A stretch of 64,000 nucleotides of DNA. Source: Pseudomonas sp. CFII64. Lineage in GTDB: Bacteria > Pseudomonadota > Gammaproteobacteria > Pseudomonadales > Pseudomonadaceae. Below, piece by piece: positions 38,512 through 49,068 of the stretch. The stretch spans positions 1 through 64,000 of the forward strand of contig NZ_ATLO01000005.1 in the NCBI RefSeq assembly GCF_000416235.1. Reading direction: 5' to 3'. Position 1 is the first letter of the stretch. Each line of letters begins with the position of its first letter. A model generated the notes under the pieces. It had not been told where the DNA came from. It searched no databases and worked only from the letters and a program-made list of their open reading frames with translations. Made by a program: the position numbers and the translations under genes.

Positions 38512-39570
38512 ATGAAAAAACGCATCGCTTTGGTACTCGGCTCCGGCGGCGCACGCGGCTATGCGCATATCGGCGTCATCGAAGAATTGGAGCGGCGCGG
38601 CTACGACATCGCGTGTATCGCGGGCTGTTCCATGGGGGCGGTGGTCGGCGGCATCTACGCGGCGGGCAAGTTGCAGCAGTACCGCGCGTGGATCGAAAGC
38701 CTGGATTACCTCGATGTGTTGCGTCTGGTGGACGTCAGTTTTCGCCTCGGCGCCATACGCGGTGAGAAAGTCTTCGGCCAGATCCGGGAAATCGTCGGTG
38801 AAATCAATATCGAAGACCTGCGTATCCCTTACACGGCGGTGGCCACTGACCTGACCAATCAGCAGGAAATCTGGTTCCAGGAAGGTTGCCTGCATCAAGC
38901 GATGCGCGCGTCGGCGGCTATCCCCAGTTTATTCACGCCGGTCATGCAGGACGGCCGCATGCTGGTGGATGGCGGCTTGCTCAACCCGCTGCCGATTGTC
39001 CCCGTGGTGTCCAGCCATTGTGATTTGATCGTCGCGGTGAACCTGAACTCCACCAATCAGGGGCATTACCAGTTACCGGTCATCGAACGGCCGCCAGCGG
39101 TGAAGAAGCGTTTCGACAGCCTGATCAGCTCATTGGGTTCGCGCTTGCCGTTTCGCCGCAAGCTGGATACAGCGGGCGGCGATGTCCTGCGCCTGGAGCA
39201 GGACAGCCTCAAGTCCCGGGCGGCGACTATTGCCAACCCGTGGCTGGGCGAAGATTCGGCCGATCCGCAAGGGCAACAACCGGCGGCGGCCCCTCAGGGC
39301 GAGAGCGCGCCGAAATCCGCTACCGGTTCGGTCATCATCGATAACGTCGGCCCCGCCTCGCTGCTGGATCTGATCAACCAGAGCTTCGAGGTCATGCAGA
39401 CCTCGCTGGCGCAGTACAAGATCGCCGGTTACCCGCCGGACATCCTGATCAACGTTCCCAAGCGGGTGTGCCGGTTTTTCGAGTTCTACAAAGCCCCGGA
39501 ACTCATCGCGCTGGGCCGCGAAATTGCCAGCGATACGCTGGATCGGTATGAGGCCGAACGTAAGCGCTGA
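38512..39570 (+). CDS. Patatin-like phospholipase (RssA-like)
   Basis: The 352-residue protein has the patatin catalytic features: oxyanion GSGGARGYAHIGVI (about 10-23), the nucleophile elbow AGCSMGAVVGG (Ser46) and the dyad motif DGGLLNPLP (Asp about 158). It resembles the cytosolic E. coli RssA/YchK subfamily in length and in lacking a signal peptide, but has a longer C-terminal region (240-352) with a proline/alanine linker. AGGAG precedes ATG. Lipid acyl hydrolase activity is inferred. Confidence 0.93.
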   Translation: MKKRIALVLGSGGARGYAHIGVIEELERRGYDIACIAGCSMGAVVGGIYAAGKLQQYRAWIESLDYLDVLRLVDVSFRLGAIRGEKVFGQIREIVGEINIEDLRIPYTAVATDLTNQQEIWFQEGCLHQAMRASAAIPSLFTPVMQDGRMLVDGGLLNPLPIVPVVSSHCDLIVAVNLNSTNQGHYQLPVIERPPAVKKRFDSLISSLGSRLPFRRKLDTAGGDVLRLEQDSLKSRAATIANPWLGEDSADPQGQQPAAAPQGESAPKSATGSVIIDNVGPASLLDLINQSFEVMQTSLAQYKIAGYPPDILINVPKRVCRFFEFYKAPELIALGREIASDTLDRYEAERKR

Positions 39571-39577
39571 ATAAACT

Positions 39578-39672
39578 CCGTAGGACCGGCTTTAGCCGGG
39601 AGGGCTAAGGTCCTGACGACGGATCTGCTGCGGATGGACTGGCCTCCTCCCGGCTAAAGCCGGTCCTACGGG
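39578..39672. repeat. REPIN, near-identical to 50905-51000
   Basis: CCGTAGGACCGGCTTTAGCC GGGAGG (39578-39603) is inverted as CCTCCCGGCTAAAGCCGGTC CTACGGG ending at 39672. About 40 spacer bases lie between them. It has the classic fluorescens-group inverted REP pair form and lies just after the patatin gene. Confidence 0.92.
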
Positions 39673-39700
39673 ATGACCTTATTCCAACGGTGTGTGTTGG

Positions 39701-40390
39701 TTACACCTCCCGCAACCGATACCCAACCCCCGCCTCGGTGACGATAAACCTCGGCGCGGTCGGGTCGTCGGCGAGTTTTTGGCGCAGATGGCCAACAACG
39801 ATGCGCAGGTAATGGGTGTCTTCGGTATGGGTCGGGCCCCAGATGTCCTTGAGCAATTGCTGCTGGGTGATGACCCTGCCCGGATACCGCGCCAGTTGCG
39901 CCAGCACCGCGTATTCCTTGCGGGTCAGGCCCACTTCGACGCCGTCCAGCGATACCCGACGATAAGCCAGGTCCACGGTCAATGGCCCGAACTGCAAGGC
40001 GGCACTTTGCGGTTCGCCACTGGGCGCCTGGCGCAGCAAGGCGCGAATGCGGGCGAGAAATTCCTGAATACCGAAGGGTTTGGTCACGTAGTCATTGGCA
40101 CCGCCATCGAGGGCCTCGACTTTCTGTGCTTCGCTGGCGCGCACCGAGAGCACCAGCACCGGCACGCCGGACCACTCGCGAAACTCGCGCAGCACCTGCT
40201 GGCCGTCCATGTCCGGCAAACCGAGATCCAGCACCAGCAAATCCGGTTTGTTCAGCGCCGCCTGGCTCAAACCTTCAATGCCGGTCCCGGCCTCAATGAC
40301 TTTATAACCCTGTGACACGAGGCTGATCCGCAGGAATTTGCGAATCTGCGGCTCGTCGTCAATCACCAGAATGGTTGCGGTCTGACTCAT
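39701..40390 (-). CDS. kdpE: Potassium response regulator KdpE
   Basis: The 229-residue OmpR-type regulator has a receiver with VIDDEP acidic pair, phospho-acceptor Asp55 (LVLDLGLPDMDG) and Lys in YVTKPF. A winged helix follows (VGLTRKEYAVLAQLARYPGR, and AGVGYRLREV at the end). It activates kdpFABC when phosphorylated by KdpD. Its ATG overlaps the kdpD stop by four bases. In E. coli and here kdpDE follow kdpFABC. Confidence 0.96.
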   Translation of the reverse strand: MSQTATILVIDDEPQIRKFLRISLVSQGYKVIEAGTGIEGLSQAALNKPDLLVLDLGLPDMDGQQVLREFREWSGVPVLVLSVRASEAQKVEALDGGANDYVTKPFGIQEFLARIRALLRQAPSGEPQSAALQFGPLTVDLAYRRVSLDGVEVGLTRKEYAVLAQLARYPGRVITQQQLLKDIWGPTHTEDTHYLRIVVGHLRQKLADDPTAPRFIVTEAGVGYRLREV

Positions 40391-43095
40391 GAGTGCCTTG
40401 GCGGTGCAGTGGGCGAAATGACCGCCAGACTATCAGACGGCGACTCTATTTCAGCTTCCGGTTGCGTTTGTAACGGCAGATGCAAGGTGATGCAGGTGCC
40501 CTGGCCTTCAATGCCCGGCCCGACGCTGATCCGCCCGCCATGGGCACCGACCATGCCCTGACAGATCGCCAGGCCAAGCCCCGTGCCCTGCCCGCCGCGA
40601 TCACCACGAGCCGCGGTGTAGAACATGTCGAAAATTTTCGCCCGCTCATCTTCGGGAATCCCCGGTCCTTCATCGCTGACCGAAAAAAACAGTTCGTTGT
40701 CAGTGGCACCGGCTTCCAGCTGCAAGCGGCCATTGACCGGTGAAAAGCGCGCGGCGTTTTCCAGCACATTGACCAGCGCCTGCTCGATCAAAGCCGCATG
40801 CACGTAAAGCAGCGGCAGTTCGGCGGGCACCTGGACGCCGACTTGCAGCGATGCCAGCACCACGCGCAGACGATTAAGTGCACTGCCGACGATATCCCCA
40901 GCCGAGACCCAGTCCCGCGCCAGTTTCAACGCACCGTGCCCCAGCCGGGTCATGTCCAGCAGATTCTGGATATAGCGATCCAGGCGCTCGGCTTCGTCGC
41001 GGGTGCCTTCCAGCAATTCGCGACGATCCTCCAGCGGAATGGCTTCGCCCAGCGACAACAGGCTGTCGATGCTGCCGCGCATGGCCGTAAGTGGCGTGCG
41101 CAGGTCATGGGACACCGAGGCCAGCAAAGCGCTGCGCAACTGCTCGGTTTCGCCATGCAGGCGCGCCGCTTCGAGGTCTTCGGCGAGTTGCGCACGGGCC
41201 AACGCCTGGGCCAGCGGCTGGCTGAGGGCAGTCAACAAACGACGGCGCTGGGCAGTGAACGGCTGCCCGACCCGAGGACAAACGCCAAGCAACGCCAATG
41301 GGCCTTGTTCGCCGGATAACGGCCACCACCACCAGCGACTGGACGGCAAGGTACCGGTGCCGTGGCCTGCGGCCTGATCATGCTGCCAGGCCCAATCTGC
41401 CGCCGCGCGCTCCGCTTCGGACAATTGCACCGCAGTGCCGCTCGCCACTTTCCAGCCACCCTCGCCGTCATGTTCGATCAGGCACACGTCCAGCTCGCGC
41501 CAGCCATTGAGGTGTTGGCCCGCCGCACTGAGCACGGCTTGCCGATCAGTGGCCGCCGTCAGTTTGCGCGACAGATCCAGCAGCTCACTGGTTTCTTGCT
41601 GGGTGTCGCGCAGGGCCTGCAACTGCCGTCGCTGGCGCGCGGCGAGATTGCCGGTCAGGGCCGACATCAACAGGAAGAACAGCAAGGTCAGCACGTCTTC
41701 TTCTCGCTGAATGCTCAGGGAAAAGTTCGGCGGGATGAATAAAAAGTCATAGGCCAGAAACGACAAGGCCGCGCAAGCCAATGCCGGCCCGACGCTGCTG
41801 CGCACCGCCACCAGCAAAACCGCAGCGAGAAACACCAACGAAATATTCGGCAACGCCAGCACGCCAGACACCGCCCAGGCCAGCGCACTGGCCAGCACCG
41901 TGGCGAGCAGCGCCAGGCCGTAATCGAACCAGATGATAGGTCCCGGCGAACGGCTGCGCGGCTGGTCCGGCTGCGGCTCGCTGTCGAGCACACTGACTTC
42001 CAGCCCATGGGCTTCGCGCAGCAGCCGCGCCGCCACGCCACCGCCCAGCAACCGGCGCCAGAAGCGCGGCCGCGACTGACCCACGAGAATCAGACTGGCG
42101 CGGCGTTCGGCGGCATGTTGAATCAAGGTTTTGGCCACTTCTCCCGCGCGCAGCAGCACCACTTCGCCCCCCAGGCGCTCCGCCAGTTGCTGGGCGTTTT
42201 GCAAGCGTGTGCGGGCCTGTTCGTCGAAAGCCCGGCCGTTATCCACATGCACCAGGCTCCAGGGCAGATGCCGTCGTTGCGCCACACGACTGGCGTGGCG
42301 CACCAGACGTTCGGCATGCACATCGCCATCAATGCCCACCAACAAACGACCGCGCACTGGCGGCGCGTCGCGGCCCAGTTGCCGATAACCTTGGGCCAGG
42401 TCGTCGTCCACTTGCGCGGCAGCGGTCTGCATCGCCAGTTCGCGCAGCGCCGTGAGGTTGGTCTGGGTGAAAAACGCGTCGATGGCGGCCCGCGCCTGCT
42501 CCGGTACGTACACCTTGCCGTCGCGCAGCCGCTCCAGCAATTCCCGGGGCGGCAGATCGATCAGCACCAGTTCGTAGGCTTCCTGCAAGACCCAGTCCGG
42601 CAGTGTCTCGCGAACCTGCACGCCAGTGATGCCGCGCACCTGATCGTTGAGACTTTCCAGATGCTGAACATTGACGGTGGTGTAGACGTCGATGCCCGCC
42701 GCGAGCAGTTCCTGAATGTCCTGCCAGCGTTTGCTGTGACGACTGCCGGGGGCGTTGCTGTGGGCCAGTTCGTCGACCAGCACCAGCTTGGGCCTGGGCT
42801 TGAGCGCCAGCACACCGTCGAGGTCCATTTCCTCCAGGGTTACGCCCCGGTATTGCGAGCGCACCAGCGGTTGTTGCACCAACCCGCCGAGCAAAGCTTC
42901 GGTTTCCGCGCGGCCGTGGGTTTCCACCACGCCGGCCAGCACCGTTACGCCCTGACGCAACTGGGTATGCGCGGCCTGAAGCATGGCGTAGGTCTTGCCC
43001 ACGCCCGGCGCGGCGCCCAGGAACACTTTGAGACGACCACGCCCGTCCTTGGGCATATCGGCTAGTAACGCGTCGGCTCGGCCGGAATCACTCAT
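40387..43095 (-). CDS. kdpD: Sensor histidine kinase KdpD
   Basis: The 902-residue sensor of potassium limitation has the N-terminal KdpD domain with Walker A GAAPGVGKTYAML (about 28-40) and LVDELAHSNAPGSRH. A Usp domain (about 250-375) with LVGQSRPRFWRRLLGGG follows, then four membrane helices (about 395-485), a GAF-like region, the H-box SVSHDLRTPLTAM and the ATPase with NVLENAARFSP, DEGPGIP and GTGLGLAICQG. It overlaps kdpE and starts 16 bases after kdpC. Confidence 0.96.
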   Translation of the reverse strand: MSDSGRADALLADMPKDGRGRLKVFLGAAPGVGKTYAMLQAAHTQLRQGVTVLAGVVETHGRAETEALLGGLVQQPLVRSQYRGVTLEEMDLDGVLALKPRPKLVLVDELAHSNAPGSRHSKRWQDIQELLAAGIDVYTTVNVQHLESLNDQVRGITGVQVRETLPDWVLQEAYELVLIDLPPRELLERLRDGKVYVPEQARAAIDAFFTQTNLTALRELAMQTAAAQVDDDLAQGYRQLGRDAPPVRGRLLVGIDGDVHAERLVRHASRVAQRRHLPWSLVHVDNGRAFDEQARTRLQNAQQLAERLGGEVVLLRAGEVAKTLIQHAAERRASLILVGQSRPRFWRRLLGGGVAARLLREAHGLEVSVLDSEPQPDQPRSRSPGPIIWFDYGLALLATVLASALAWAVSGVLALPNISLVFLAAVLLVAVRSSVGPALACAALSFLAYDFLFIPPNFSLSIQREEDVLTLLFFLLMSALTGNLAARQRRQLQALRDTQQETSELLDLSRKLTAATDRQAVLSAAGQHLNGWRELDVCLIEHDGEGGWKVASGTAVQLSEAERAAADWAWQHDQAAGHGTGTLPSSRWWWWPLSGEQGPLALLGVCPRVGQPFTAQRRRLLTALSQPLAQALARAQLAEDLEAARLHGETEQLRSALLASVSHDLRTPLTAMRGSIDSLLSLGEAIPLEDRRELLEGTRDEAERLDRYIQNLLDMTRLGHGALKLARDWVSAGDIVGSALNRLRVVLASLQVGVQVPAELPLLYVHAALIEQALVNVLENAARFSPVNGRLQLEAGATDNELFFSVSDEGPGIPEDERAKIFDMFYTAARGDRGGQGTGLGLAICQGMVGAHGGRISVGPGIEGQGTCITLHLPLQTQPEAEIESPSDSLAVISPTAPPRHS

Positions 43096-43111
43096 GGTTG
43101 TGGTTGCTCAT

Positions 43112-43684
43112 TCATAGCTGGGCATTGCGTTGCGCAGACGGTAACTCATTCAACGCCTGATTCAAGGCCAATACATTGACCACCGGCGGGCCGATCAGCG
43201 GCCGATCGGTGCTGGCCTCGATCAAACCCTGCACTTTATCGAGCGGCAACTGCCGGGCAGCGGCCACTCGGGCGGCCTGATAAATCACCGCCGACGGCGG
43301 CAGATGCGGATCGAGGCCGCTGCCGGAAGTGGTCAGCAAGGCCAATGGCACCGGGCCCTGACCTGGCACCGACGCTTTGTTGGCGTCTTCGGTGATGCGC
43401 GCGGCCAGCGCCGGATTGCTCGGCGAAAGGTTGCTCGCACCACTGGCGACCGTGGCAAACGCCCCGGCCGAGGGGCGTGAATGGAACCACTCATCGCCGC
43501 TGAACGACTGCGCGATCAATTGCGAACCGCGCACTTTGCCCGCTGCGTCATAAATCAGGCTGCCATTGGCTTGTTCAGGAAAAGCGACTTGAGCAATCCC
43601 GGTGACCACTAATGGATAAGCGACGCCGGTGATGAGCGTCATCAGGGCAAGCATGCTCAGGGCGGGACGGAAGAATGTGGACAT
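43112..43684 (-). CDS. kdpC: Potassium-transporting ATPase subunit KdpC
   Basis: The 190-residue subunit has one N-terminal membrane helix (about 10-32, [19 protein letters not shown]) and a periplasmic domain with [20 protein letters not shown] and [14 protein letters not shown], all hallmarks of KdpC. It links KdpA and KdpB. Start at ATG 43684 with AGGA nine bases upstream. A 68-base gap separates it from kdpB, the longest within the operon. Confidence 0.96.
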   Translation of the reverse strand: MSTFFRPALSMLALMTLITGVAYPLVVTGIAQVAFPEQANGSLIYDAAGKVRGSQLIAQSFSGDEWFHSRPSAGAFATVASGASNLSPSNPALAARITEDANKASVPGQGPVPLALLTTSGSGLDPHLPPSAVIYQAARVAAARQLPLDKVQGLIEASTDRPLIGPPVVNVLALNQALNELPSAQRNAQL

Positions 43685-43752
43685 GATGAAAATCCTCGGA
43701 AGAATGTGAAATCGGTTCGCGGGCAAGCCTCGCCAACAGGTTCAGATCGGGT

Positions 43753-45819
43753 TCAGACCAGGTTCAGGCCCACCAACACCATGTCGATGGCCTTGATCCC
43801 CACAAATGGCACGACGATCCCGCCCAAGCCGTAGATCAGCAGATTACGACGCAGCAATTGCGCGGCGCTGGCGGCTTGCACGCGTACACCGCGCAGAGCC
43901 AGCGGGATCAGTACAACGATGATCAGAGCGTTGAAGACGATGGCCGACAGAATCGCGCTTTGCGGGCTGGCCAGTTGCATGATGTTCAGCACGCCCAGTT
44001 GCGGATAAATCGACGCGAACAGCGCCGGGAGAATCGCGAAATACTTGGCAATGTCGTTGGCGATGGAGAACGTCGTCAGCGCCCCACGGGTCACCAGCAA
44101 CTCTTTGCCGATCTGCACCACGTCCAGCAGTTTGGTTGGGTCGCTGTCCAGATCGACCATGTTCGCCGCTTCCCGCGCCGCCTGGGTGCCATCGTTCATC
44201 GCCATGCCCACGTCGGCCTGGGCCAGGGCTGGCGCATCGTTGGCGCCGTCGCCGCACATCGCCACCAGACGACCGTCGTTCTGCTCCATGCGGATACGTT
44301 CGAGTTTCTTCTCCGGCGTGGCTTCGGCCAGCACGTCGTCGACGCCCGCCTCCGCAGCAATAGCCGCAGCGGTCAGCGGATTGTCGCCGGTGACCATCAC
44401 GGTGCGAATGCCCAGCTTGCGCAATTCGGCAAAGCGTTCACGAATGCCCGGTTTGACCACGTCCTTGAGGTGAATGGCCCCCAACAGCTTTTTATCCACA
44501 CACACCAACAGCGGTGTGCCGCCGGTCTTGGCGATCTTGTCGATTTCCCGCGCCAGGGCTGGCGGCAGATCGCTGCGTTGCATGTCGACAAAGGCCAGCA
44601 GCGAATCCACCGCGCCTTTGCGATATACCCGAGCCTGATAGTCGACGCCTGATAACCGCGTCTCGGCGCTGAAGGGTACGGCGGTCAATTCGGTGGGCTG
44701 CGGCTCCAGCATCGGCTGCAGGTTGCGCAGATATTCGACGATGGATTTGCCTTCCGCCGTATCGTCGGCCAGCGACGCCAGCAATGCGCCTTCGCCGAGT
44801 TCCTTGGCAGACACGCCCGGCGCTGCATACAGCGCGGTGCAACGGCGATTGCCGAAGGTGATGGTGCCGGTCTTGTCCAGCAACAGCACATGCACGTCAC
44901 CCGCTGCTTCCACGGCGCGCCCGGATTTGGCGATGACATTGAGGCGCACCAGTCGGTCCATGCCGGCGATGCCAATGGCCGAGAGCAAGCCGCCAATGGT
45001 GGTCGGGATCAACGTGACCAGCAGCGCCACCAGAAACACCAGCGGCAAGCTGCCACCGGCAAAGTGGGCGAATGGCTGCAACGTCACGACCACCAACAGG
45101 AAGATCAGCGTCAGGCCGATCAACAGGATATCCAGCGCCACTTCGTTGGGCGTTTTCTGGCGTTTGGCGCCTTCGACCAGGGCGATCATGCGGTCCAGGG
45201 TCGACTCGCCGGGGTTGGCGCTGATCCGCACCAGCAGCCAGTCCGAGACCAACCGCGTGTTGCCGGTGACTGCTGAACGATCACCGCCGGACTCGCGAAT
45301 CACGGGGGCGGATTCCCCGGTAATCGCCGCCTCGTTGACGGCGGCGATGCCTTCGATCACCTCGCCGTCACCGGGAATCATTTCCCCGGCTTCGACCCGC
45401 ACCACGTCGCCTTTGCGCAAGGCGCTGGCATTGACCACGCTGAACGCGCCCGCCTCGTCACGGCGTCGTGCCTTGAGGCCTTCACTGCCCGCCTTGAGGC
45501 TGTCGGCGCGAGCCTTGCCACGACCTTCTGCCAGCGCTTCGGCGAAGTTGGCGAACAACACGGTGAACCACAACCACAGGGCGATTTGCACCGCCACTGA
45601 GGTTGGCACCGCCGGATCGGGAATGACGCACAGAATCGTGGTCAGGATCGCGGTGAGTTCCACCACCAGCATCACCGGCGAGCGAACCAGTTGGCGTGGA
45701 TCGAGTTTGACAAAAGCCTGGATCAGCGCCGGACGCCACAGGGCCGAGAGGCGGGTTTTGCCCGACTCAGCCTTTAACTGCGGCTCAGCGGTTTTTGCAG
45801 CTGGAATGTGCATCGTCAT
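43753..45819 (-). CDS. kdpB: Potassium-transporting P-type ATPase KdpB
   Basis: The 688-residue catalytic subunit has the actuator motif ITGESAPV, phosphorylation site [12 protein letters not shown], nucleotide segment and hinge [20 protein letters not shown], and [19 protein letters not shown]. Seven membrane helices are visible. ATP hydrolysis here drives potassium through KdpA. GAGGA precedes the ATG; a second ATG two codons later is possible. It follows kdpA by ten bases. Confidence 0.97.
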   Translation of the reverse strand: MTMHIPAAKTAEPQLKAESGKTRLSALWRPALIQAFVKLDPRQLVRSPVMLVVELTAILTTILCVIPDPAVPTSVAVQIALWLWFTVLFANFAEALAEGRGKARADSLKAGSEGLKARRRDEAGAFSVVNASALRKGDVVRVEAGEMIPGDGEVIEGIAAVNEAAITGESAPVIRESGGDRSAVTGNTRLVSDWLLVRISANPGESTLDRMIALVEGAKRQKTPNEVALDILLIGLTLIFLLVVVTLQPFAHFAGGSLPLVFLVALLVTLIPTTIGGLLSAIGIAGMDRLVRLNVIAKSGRAVEAAGDVHVLLLDKTGTITFGNRRCTALYAAPGVSAKELGEGALLASLADDTAEGKSIVEYLRNLQPMLEPQPTELTAVPFSAETRLSGVDYQARVYRKGAVDSLLAFVDMQRSDLPPALAREIDKIAKTGGTPLLVCVDKKLLGAIHLKDVVKPGIRERFAELRKLGIRTVMVTGDNPLTAAAIAAEAGVDDVLAEATPEKKLERIRMEQNDGRLVAMCGDGANDAPALAQADVGMAMNDGTQAAREAANMVDLDSDPTKLLDVVQIGKELLVTRGALTTFSIANDIAKYFAILPALFASIYPQLGVLNIMQLASPQSAILSAIVFNALIIVVLIPLALRGVRVQAASAAQLLRRNLLIYGLGGIVVPFVGIKAIDMVLVGLNLV

Positions 45820-45829
45820 GATCGGTTCC

Positions 45830-47524
45830 TCAGAAGCCCAGGCTCAAGTGTTCGGCAATCGGGCCCAATGCCAGGGTCGGCAGAAAGGTCAGGCCGCCCA
45901 CCAGCAAAATGGTCACGGTCAGCAAGGTGACAAACAGCGGGCCGTGGGTCGGAAAGCTGTTCAGGCCAAGCGGAGCGGTTTTTTTCATTGCCAGGCTTCC
46001 CGCCAGAGCCATCACCGGCAGGATGTAGCCGAAGCGACCGATGAACATCGCCAGGCTGAGCATCAGGTTATGGAACACGGTGTTGGCGCTAAACCCGCCG
46101 AACGCCGAACCGTTGTTGGCGGTGGCCGAGGTGTAGGCGTAGAGCAACTGGCTGAAGCCGTGCGGACCAGGATTGCTCACCGACGCCAGCGGGCCGGGCA
46201 GACTGGCCGCCACCGCGCCGAGCACCAGCACACCGACCGGCATGACCAGCAGCGTGGCGACCAGCAGCTTGACCTCATGGGCCTGCAACTTTTTGCCCAG
46301 ATATTCCGGCGTGCGGCCAATCATCAGGCCGGCCAGGAAGACAGCAATCAACACGTTGAGCAGCATGCCGTTGAGGCCCACGCCGACGCCGCCGAAGATC
46401 ACTTCGCCGACCATCATGTTGGCCAGGGCGACCATGCCGGTCAGCGGGTTGAGGCTGTCATGCATGCCGTTCACTGACCCATTGGACGCCGCCGTGGTGG
46501 CGGTCGCCCAGAGAACGGTCGCGGTGGTGCCGAAGCGACTTTCCTTGCCTTCCAGCGGCGCAGTCTGCTCCACGTTCGCGAGGTTCAGCGTCGGGTTCGG
46601 CTGATACTCGGCCCACAGCGATACGCCGCCGCCGATCAACAGCAAGGCCAACATGCAGGCGACGATGGCCCGGCTCTGGCGCAGGTCTTTCACGTAATGA
46701 CCGAAGGTGAACACCAGCGCCGCCGGAATCAGCAGAATCGACACCAGCTCGAACAGGTTGCTCCAGGCGGTCGGGTTCTCGAACGGATGCGCCGAGTTGA
46801 CGCCGAAGAAGCCGCCGCCGTTGGTGCCCAGTTGCTTGATTGCGATCTGGCTGGCAGCCGGGCCCATGGGCAGGCTTTGATCCGCGCCTTGCAAGGTCAG
46901 CGCATCGACGTAGTGAGCAAAACTCTGCGGCACGCCCTGCCAGACCAGAAACAGCGCGAGCACGATGCACAGCGGCACCAGGCCGTAAAGCGTGACGCGG
47001 GTCATGTCCGCCCAGAAGTTGCCGAGGTTTTGCGTCGAGCGCCGACTGATGCCGCGACAAAATGCCAGCAACACGGCGATACCCGTCGCGGCACTGACAA
47101 AGTTCTGCACGGTCAGGCCGACCATCTGGCTCAAGTAGCTCAACGACGCTTCGCCGCTGTAGCTCTGCCAGTTGGTGTTGGTGACGAAACTCATCGCCGT
47201 GTTGAACGCCAGCGACCATTCCATGCCCGGCAATTGTTGCGGGTTGAGTGGCAGCGAGCCCTGCCCTAACAGCATGGCAAACAACAGGACGAAACCGGCC
47301 AGGTTGAAGGCCAGCAGCGCGAACAGATAGGTTTTCCAGTTCTGCTCGACCTTGGGATCAATCCCCGACAGGCGATAGCAGATGTTTTCCACCGGGCGCA
47401 GCACCGGCGTCAGCCAGGTCCGCTCGCCTTCCACCACCCGATAATAGAAACGCCCAAGCAGCGGCGCGGGCAACAGCACCAGCGCCAGGAAAGCCAGAAT
47501 CAATAGATAGTCATAACTGTGCAT
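45830..47524 (-). CDS. kdpA: Potassium-transporting ATPase channel-like subunit KdpA
   Basis: The 564-residue membrane subunit carries the potassium selectivity filter segments of the Trk/Ktr superfamily: [35 protein letters not shown] and [14 protein letters not shown] [17 protein letters not shown]. Ten or so membrane helices are evident. The start [10 protein letters not shown] is preceded by AGGAG, which overlaps the kdpF stop, so translation is coupled to kdpF. Confidence 0.97.
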   Translation of the reverse strand: MHSYDYLLILAFLALVLLPAPLLGRFYYRVVEGERTWLTPVLRPVENICYRLSGIDPKVEQNWKTYLFALLAFNLAGFVLLFAMLLGQGSLPLNPQQLPGMEWSLAFNTAMSFVTNTNWQSYSGEASLSYLSQMVGLTVQNFVSAATGIAVLLAFCRGISRRSTQNLGNFWADMTRVTLYGLVPLCIVLALFLVWQGVPQSFAHYVDALTLQGADQSLPMGPAASQIAIKQLGTNGGGFFGVNSAHPFENPTAWSNLFELVSILLIPAALVFTFGHYVKDLRQSRAIVACMLALLLIGGGVSLWAEYQPNPTLNLANVEQTAPLEGKESRFGTTATVLWATATTAASNGSVNGMHDSLNPLTGMVALANMMVGEVIFGGVGVGLNGMLLNVLIAVFLAGLMIGRTPEYLGKKLQAHEVKLLVATLLVMPVGVLVLGAVAASLPGPLASVSNPGPHGFSQLLYAYTSATANNGSAFGGFSANTVFHNLMLSLAMFIGRFGYILPVMALAGSLAMKKTAPLGLNSFPTHGPLFVTLLTVTILLVGGLTFLPTLALGPIAEHLSLGF

Positions 47525-47532
47525 GGCTGCTC

Positions 47533-47622
47533 CTAAGTCCGGCCTGCGCGTAGCAGCGCAACCAGCAAGTAAATGAACAGCCCTGCCGCCAACAGCAGGG
47601 ACACCCCATCCAGAACGCTCAT
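47533..47622 (-). CDS. kdpF: Potassium-transporting ATPase subunit KdpF
   Basis: This 29-residue peptide, MSVLDGVSLLLAAGLFIYLL followed by VALLRAGRT, is a single membrane helix typical of KdpF, which stabilises the KdpABC complex. GGAG lies seven bases before ATG. Its stop codon TAG forms part of the kdpA ribosome site eight bases before kdpA. Confidence 0.93.
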   Translation of the reverse strand: MSVLDGVSLLLAAGLFIYLLVALLRAGRT

Positions 47623-47680
47623 CGAAATACTCCGTCGCTGCGGCGATTGCCGCGTGTGAGCCATTGTCGGGACAGAGGGT

Positions 47681-47733
47681 GTAAAGGAACGAGATCGACG
47701 GCTGCGGGACGGCGTAAAGAAGGCGTAAAAATC
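47681..47733 (-). promoter_or_regulatory. Candidate KdpE operator and kdpF promoter region
   Basis: On the minus strand, about 90 bases before kdpF, ATTTTTACGCC is followed by TTCTTTACGCCG and, 30 bases on, TTCCTTTACACCC. Three TTTAC half-sites share orientation. The first pair closely resembles the E. coli KdpE site (ATTTTTATAC-TTTTTTTACACC), from memory. A hairpin GCGGC-AATC-GCCGC (47640-47653) lies in the leader. Confidence 0.5.
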
Positions 47734-47885
47734 GGGGGGCGGAGGCGCTGCAAAGCCGTCGGCGCCCGCTGGCTCCAACGGATCTCTGGGTTGCTGCCAC
47801 CGTGCCACCTGTTACTTCTGACAGGTTCCAGATTCTGCGCAAGGCGTTATCGTGACGGGGTGTGACACATGACAGGGAGTCGACG

Positions 47886-48152
47886 ATGAATCATTCAGCA
47901 CACAACAGCGCCCATGTGACGAACGTCCATAGGCACCTGGCGACGCCAACAGTGCAATTGACCGTCAAGGAGATGGAAGTCCTGCAATGGGCAGCGATGG
48001 GTAAATCCGCGTGGGAGATCTCGCGTATTCAGGACCGGACCGAAGCTGCGGTCAATTTCCACATGTGCAACATTCGCCGTAAATTCGGGGTCAATTCCCT
48101 CAGGGCCGCCTTGATCAAGGCCATTGAGCAGAGAGTGATTGTGCTGGAATGA
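47886..48152 (+). CDS. Stand-alone LuxR-type helix-turn-helix regulator
   Basis: The 88-residue protein starts MNHSAHNSAH with AGGGAG six bases upstream. Residues about 25-85 are a LuxR/GerE DNA-binding domain (LTVKEMEVLQWAAMGKSAWE, and AAVNFHMCNIRRKFGV), most like the quorum-sensing LuxR subclass. The autoinducer-binding domain is absent; the N-terminal 22 residues are short and His-rich. It is divergent from kdpF and may regulate kdp or the two-component genes downstream. Target and signal unknown. Confidence 0.88.
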   Translation: MNHSAHNSAHVTNVHRHLATPTVQLTVKEMEVLQWAAMGKSAWEISRIQDRTEAAVNFHMCNIRRKFGVNSLRAALIKAIEQRVIVLE

Positions 48153-48315
48153 CATTCAGACGCGGACCTTTGTACCGATCGCGATACATTTCCGACATTC
48201 CCCCGACACCCGATCACCCCACCCTTTCGCCGCGCCTCCCGGCGAAGTAGCATGCGGGGGCGTTGATCTTCAACAGCGGCCAGTGATGGCGGCATCACCA
48301 GGCGGCAGTCGCATC

Positions 48316-49068
48316 ATGCAAGCAAGCTCCGACATTCCTGTAGACAACGCCCCGATTGCGGACCAGCGCTGGAACACGCGCGCCTTGATCGTCGACGACG
48401 ATGTGCCGATCCGCGAACTGCTTTGCGATTACCTGGCGCGCTTCAACATTCAGTGCCGGGGCGTGACCGATGGCAACGAAATGCGCCAGGCGCTGGAGCA
48501 GGAAACCTTCGACGTGATCGTGCTCGACCTGATGCTGCCGGGTGAAGATGGCCTGTCGCTGTGTCGCTGGCTGCGCGGCACGTCGGACATTCCGATCCTG
48601 ATGCTCACCGCTCGTTGCGAACCCACCGACCGGATTATCGGCCTTGAACTGGGCGCCGACGATTACATGGCCAAGCCGTTCGAGCCGCGCGAACTGGTGG
48701 CGCGCATTCAGACCGTGCTGCGCCGGGTGCGTGATGATCGCAACGATCAGCGCTCCATCGTGCGCTTCGATGCCTGGCGCCTGAACAGCGTGCTGCGTCA
48801 ACTGACCGCCGCCGATGGCCTGGTGGTGCCGCTGTCCAACGCCGAGTTCCGCTTGCTGCGAGTCTTTCTGGAACGTCCGCGCCGGGTGCTGAGCCGTGAA
48901 CAGCTGCTGGATGCGGCACGCGGGCGCTCCATCGAAGCCTTTGATCGCAGCATCGACTTGCTGGTCTCGCGCCTGCGCCAGAAGCTCGGCGACGACCCGA
49001 AAAACCCGCAACTGATCAAGACCGTACGCGGCGAAGGCTATCTGTTCGACGCCAGGGACATCGGTTGA
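48316..49068 (+). CDS. OmpR-family response regulator
   Basis: The 250-residue regulator has a receiver domain (about 23-135) with LIVDDDVP, Asp71 (VIVLDLMLPGEDG) and MAKPFEPREL. A winged helix ends TVRGEGYLFDARDIG. I chose ATG 48316 (MQASSDIPVD); ATG 48286 would add ten residues, and neither has a strong ribosome site. It is a paralogue of the KdpE-type layout but clearly a different OmpR branch. Its kinase gene follows with a four-base overlap. Confidence 0.9.
   Translation: MQASSDIPVDNAPIADQRWNTRALIVDDDVPIRELLCDYLARFNIQCRGVTDGNEMRQALEQETFDVIVLDLMLPGEDGLSLCRWLRGTSDIPILMLTARCEPTDRIIGLELGADDYMAKPFEPRELVARIQTVLRRVRDDRNDQRSIVRFDAWRLNSVLRQLTAADGLVVPLSNAEFRLLRVFLERPRRVLSREQLLDAARGRSIEAFDRSIDLLVSRLRQKLGDDPKNPQLIKTVRGEGYLFDARDIG

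Noticed and set aside
39578..39672. REPIN as a transcription terminator or CRISPR unit
   Set aside because: It is an inverted pair of long REP units with no T run and no spaced repetition.
42007..43065. A 352-codon plus-strand frame opposite kdpD
   Set aside because: Shadow frame from high-GC codon bias; Gln/His-rich composition, no family match.
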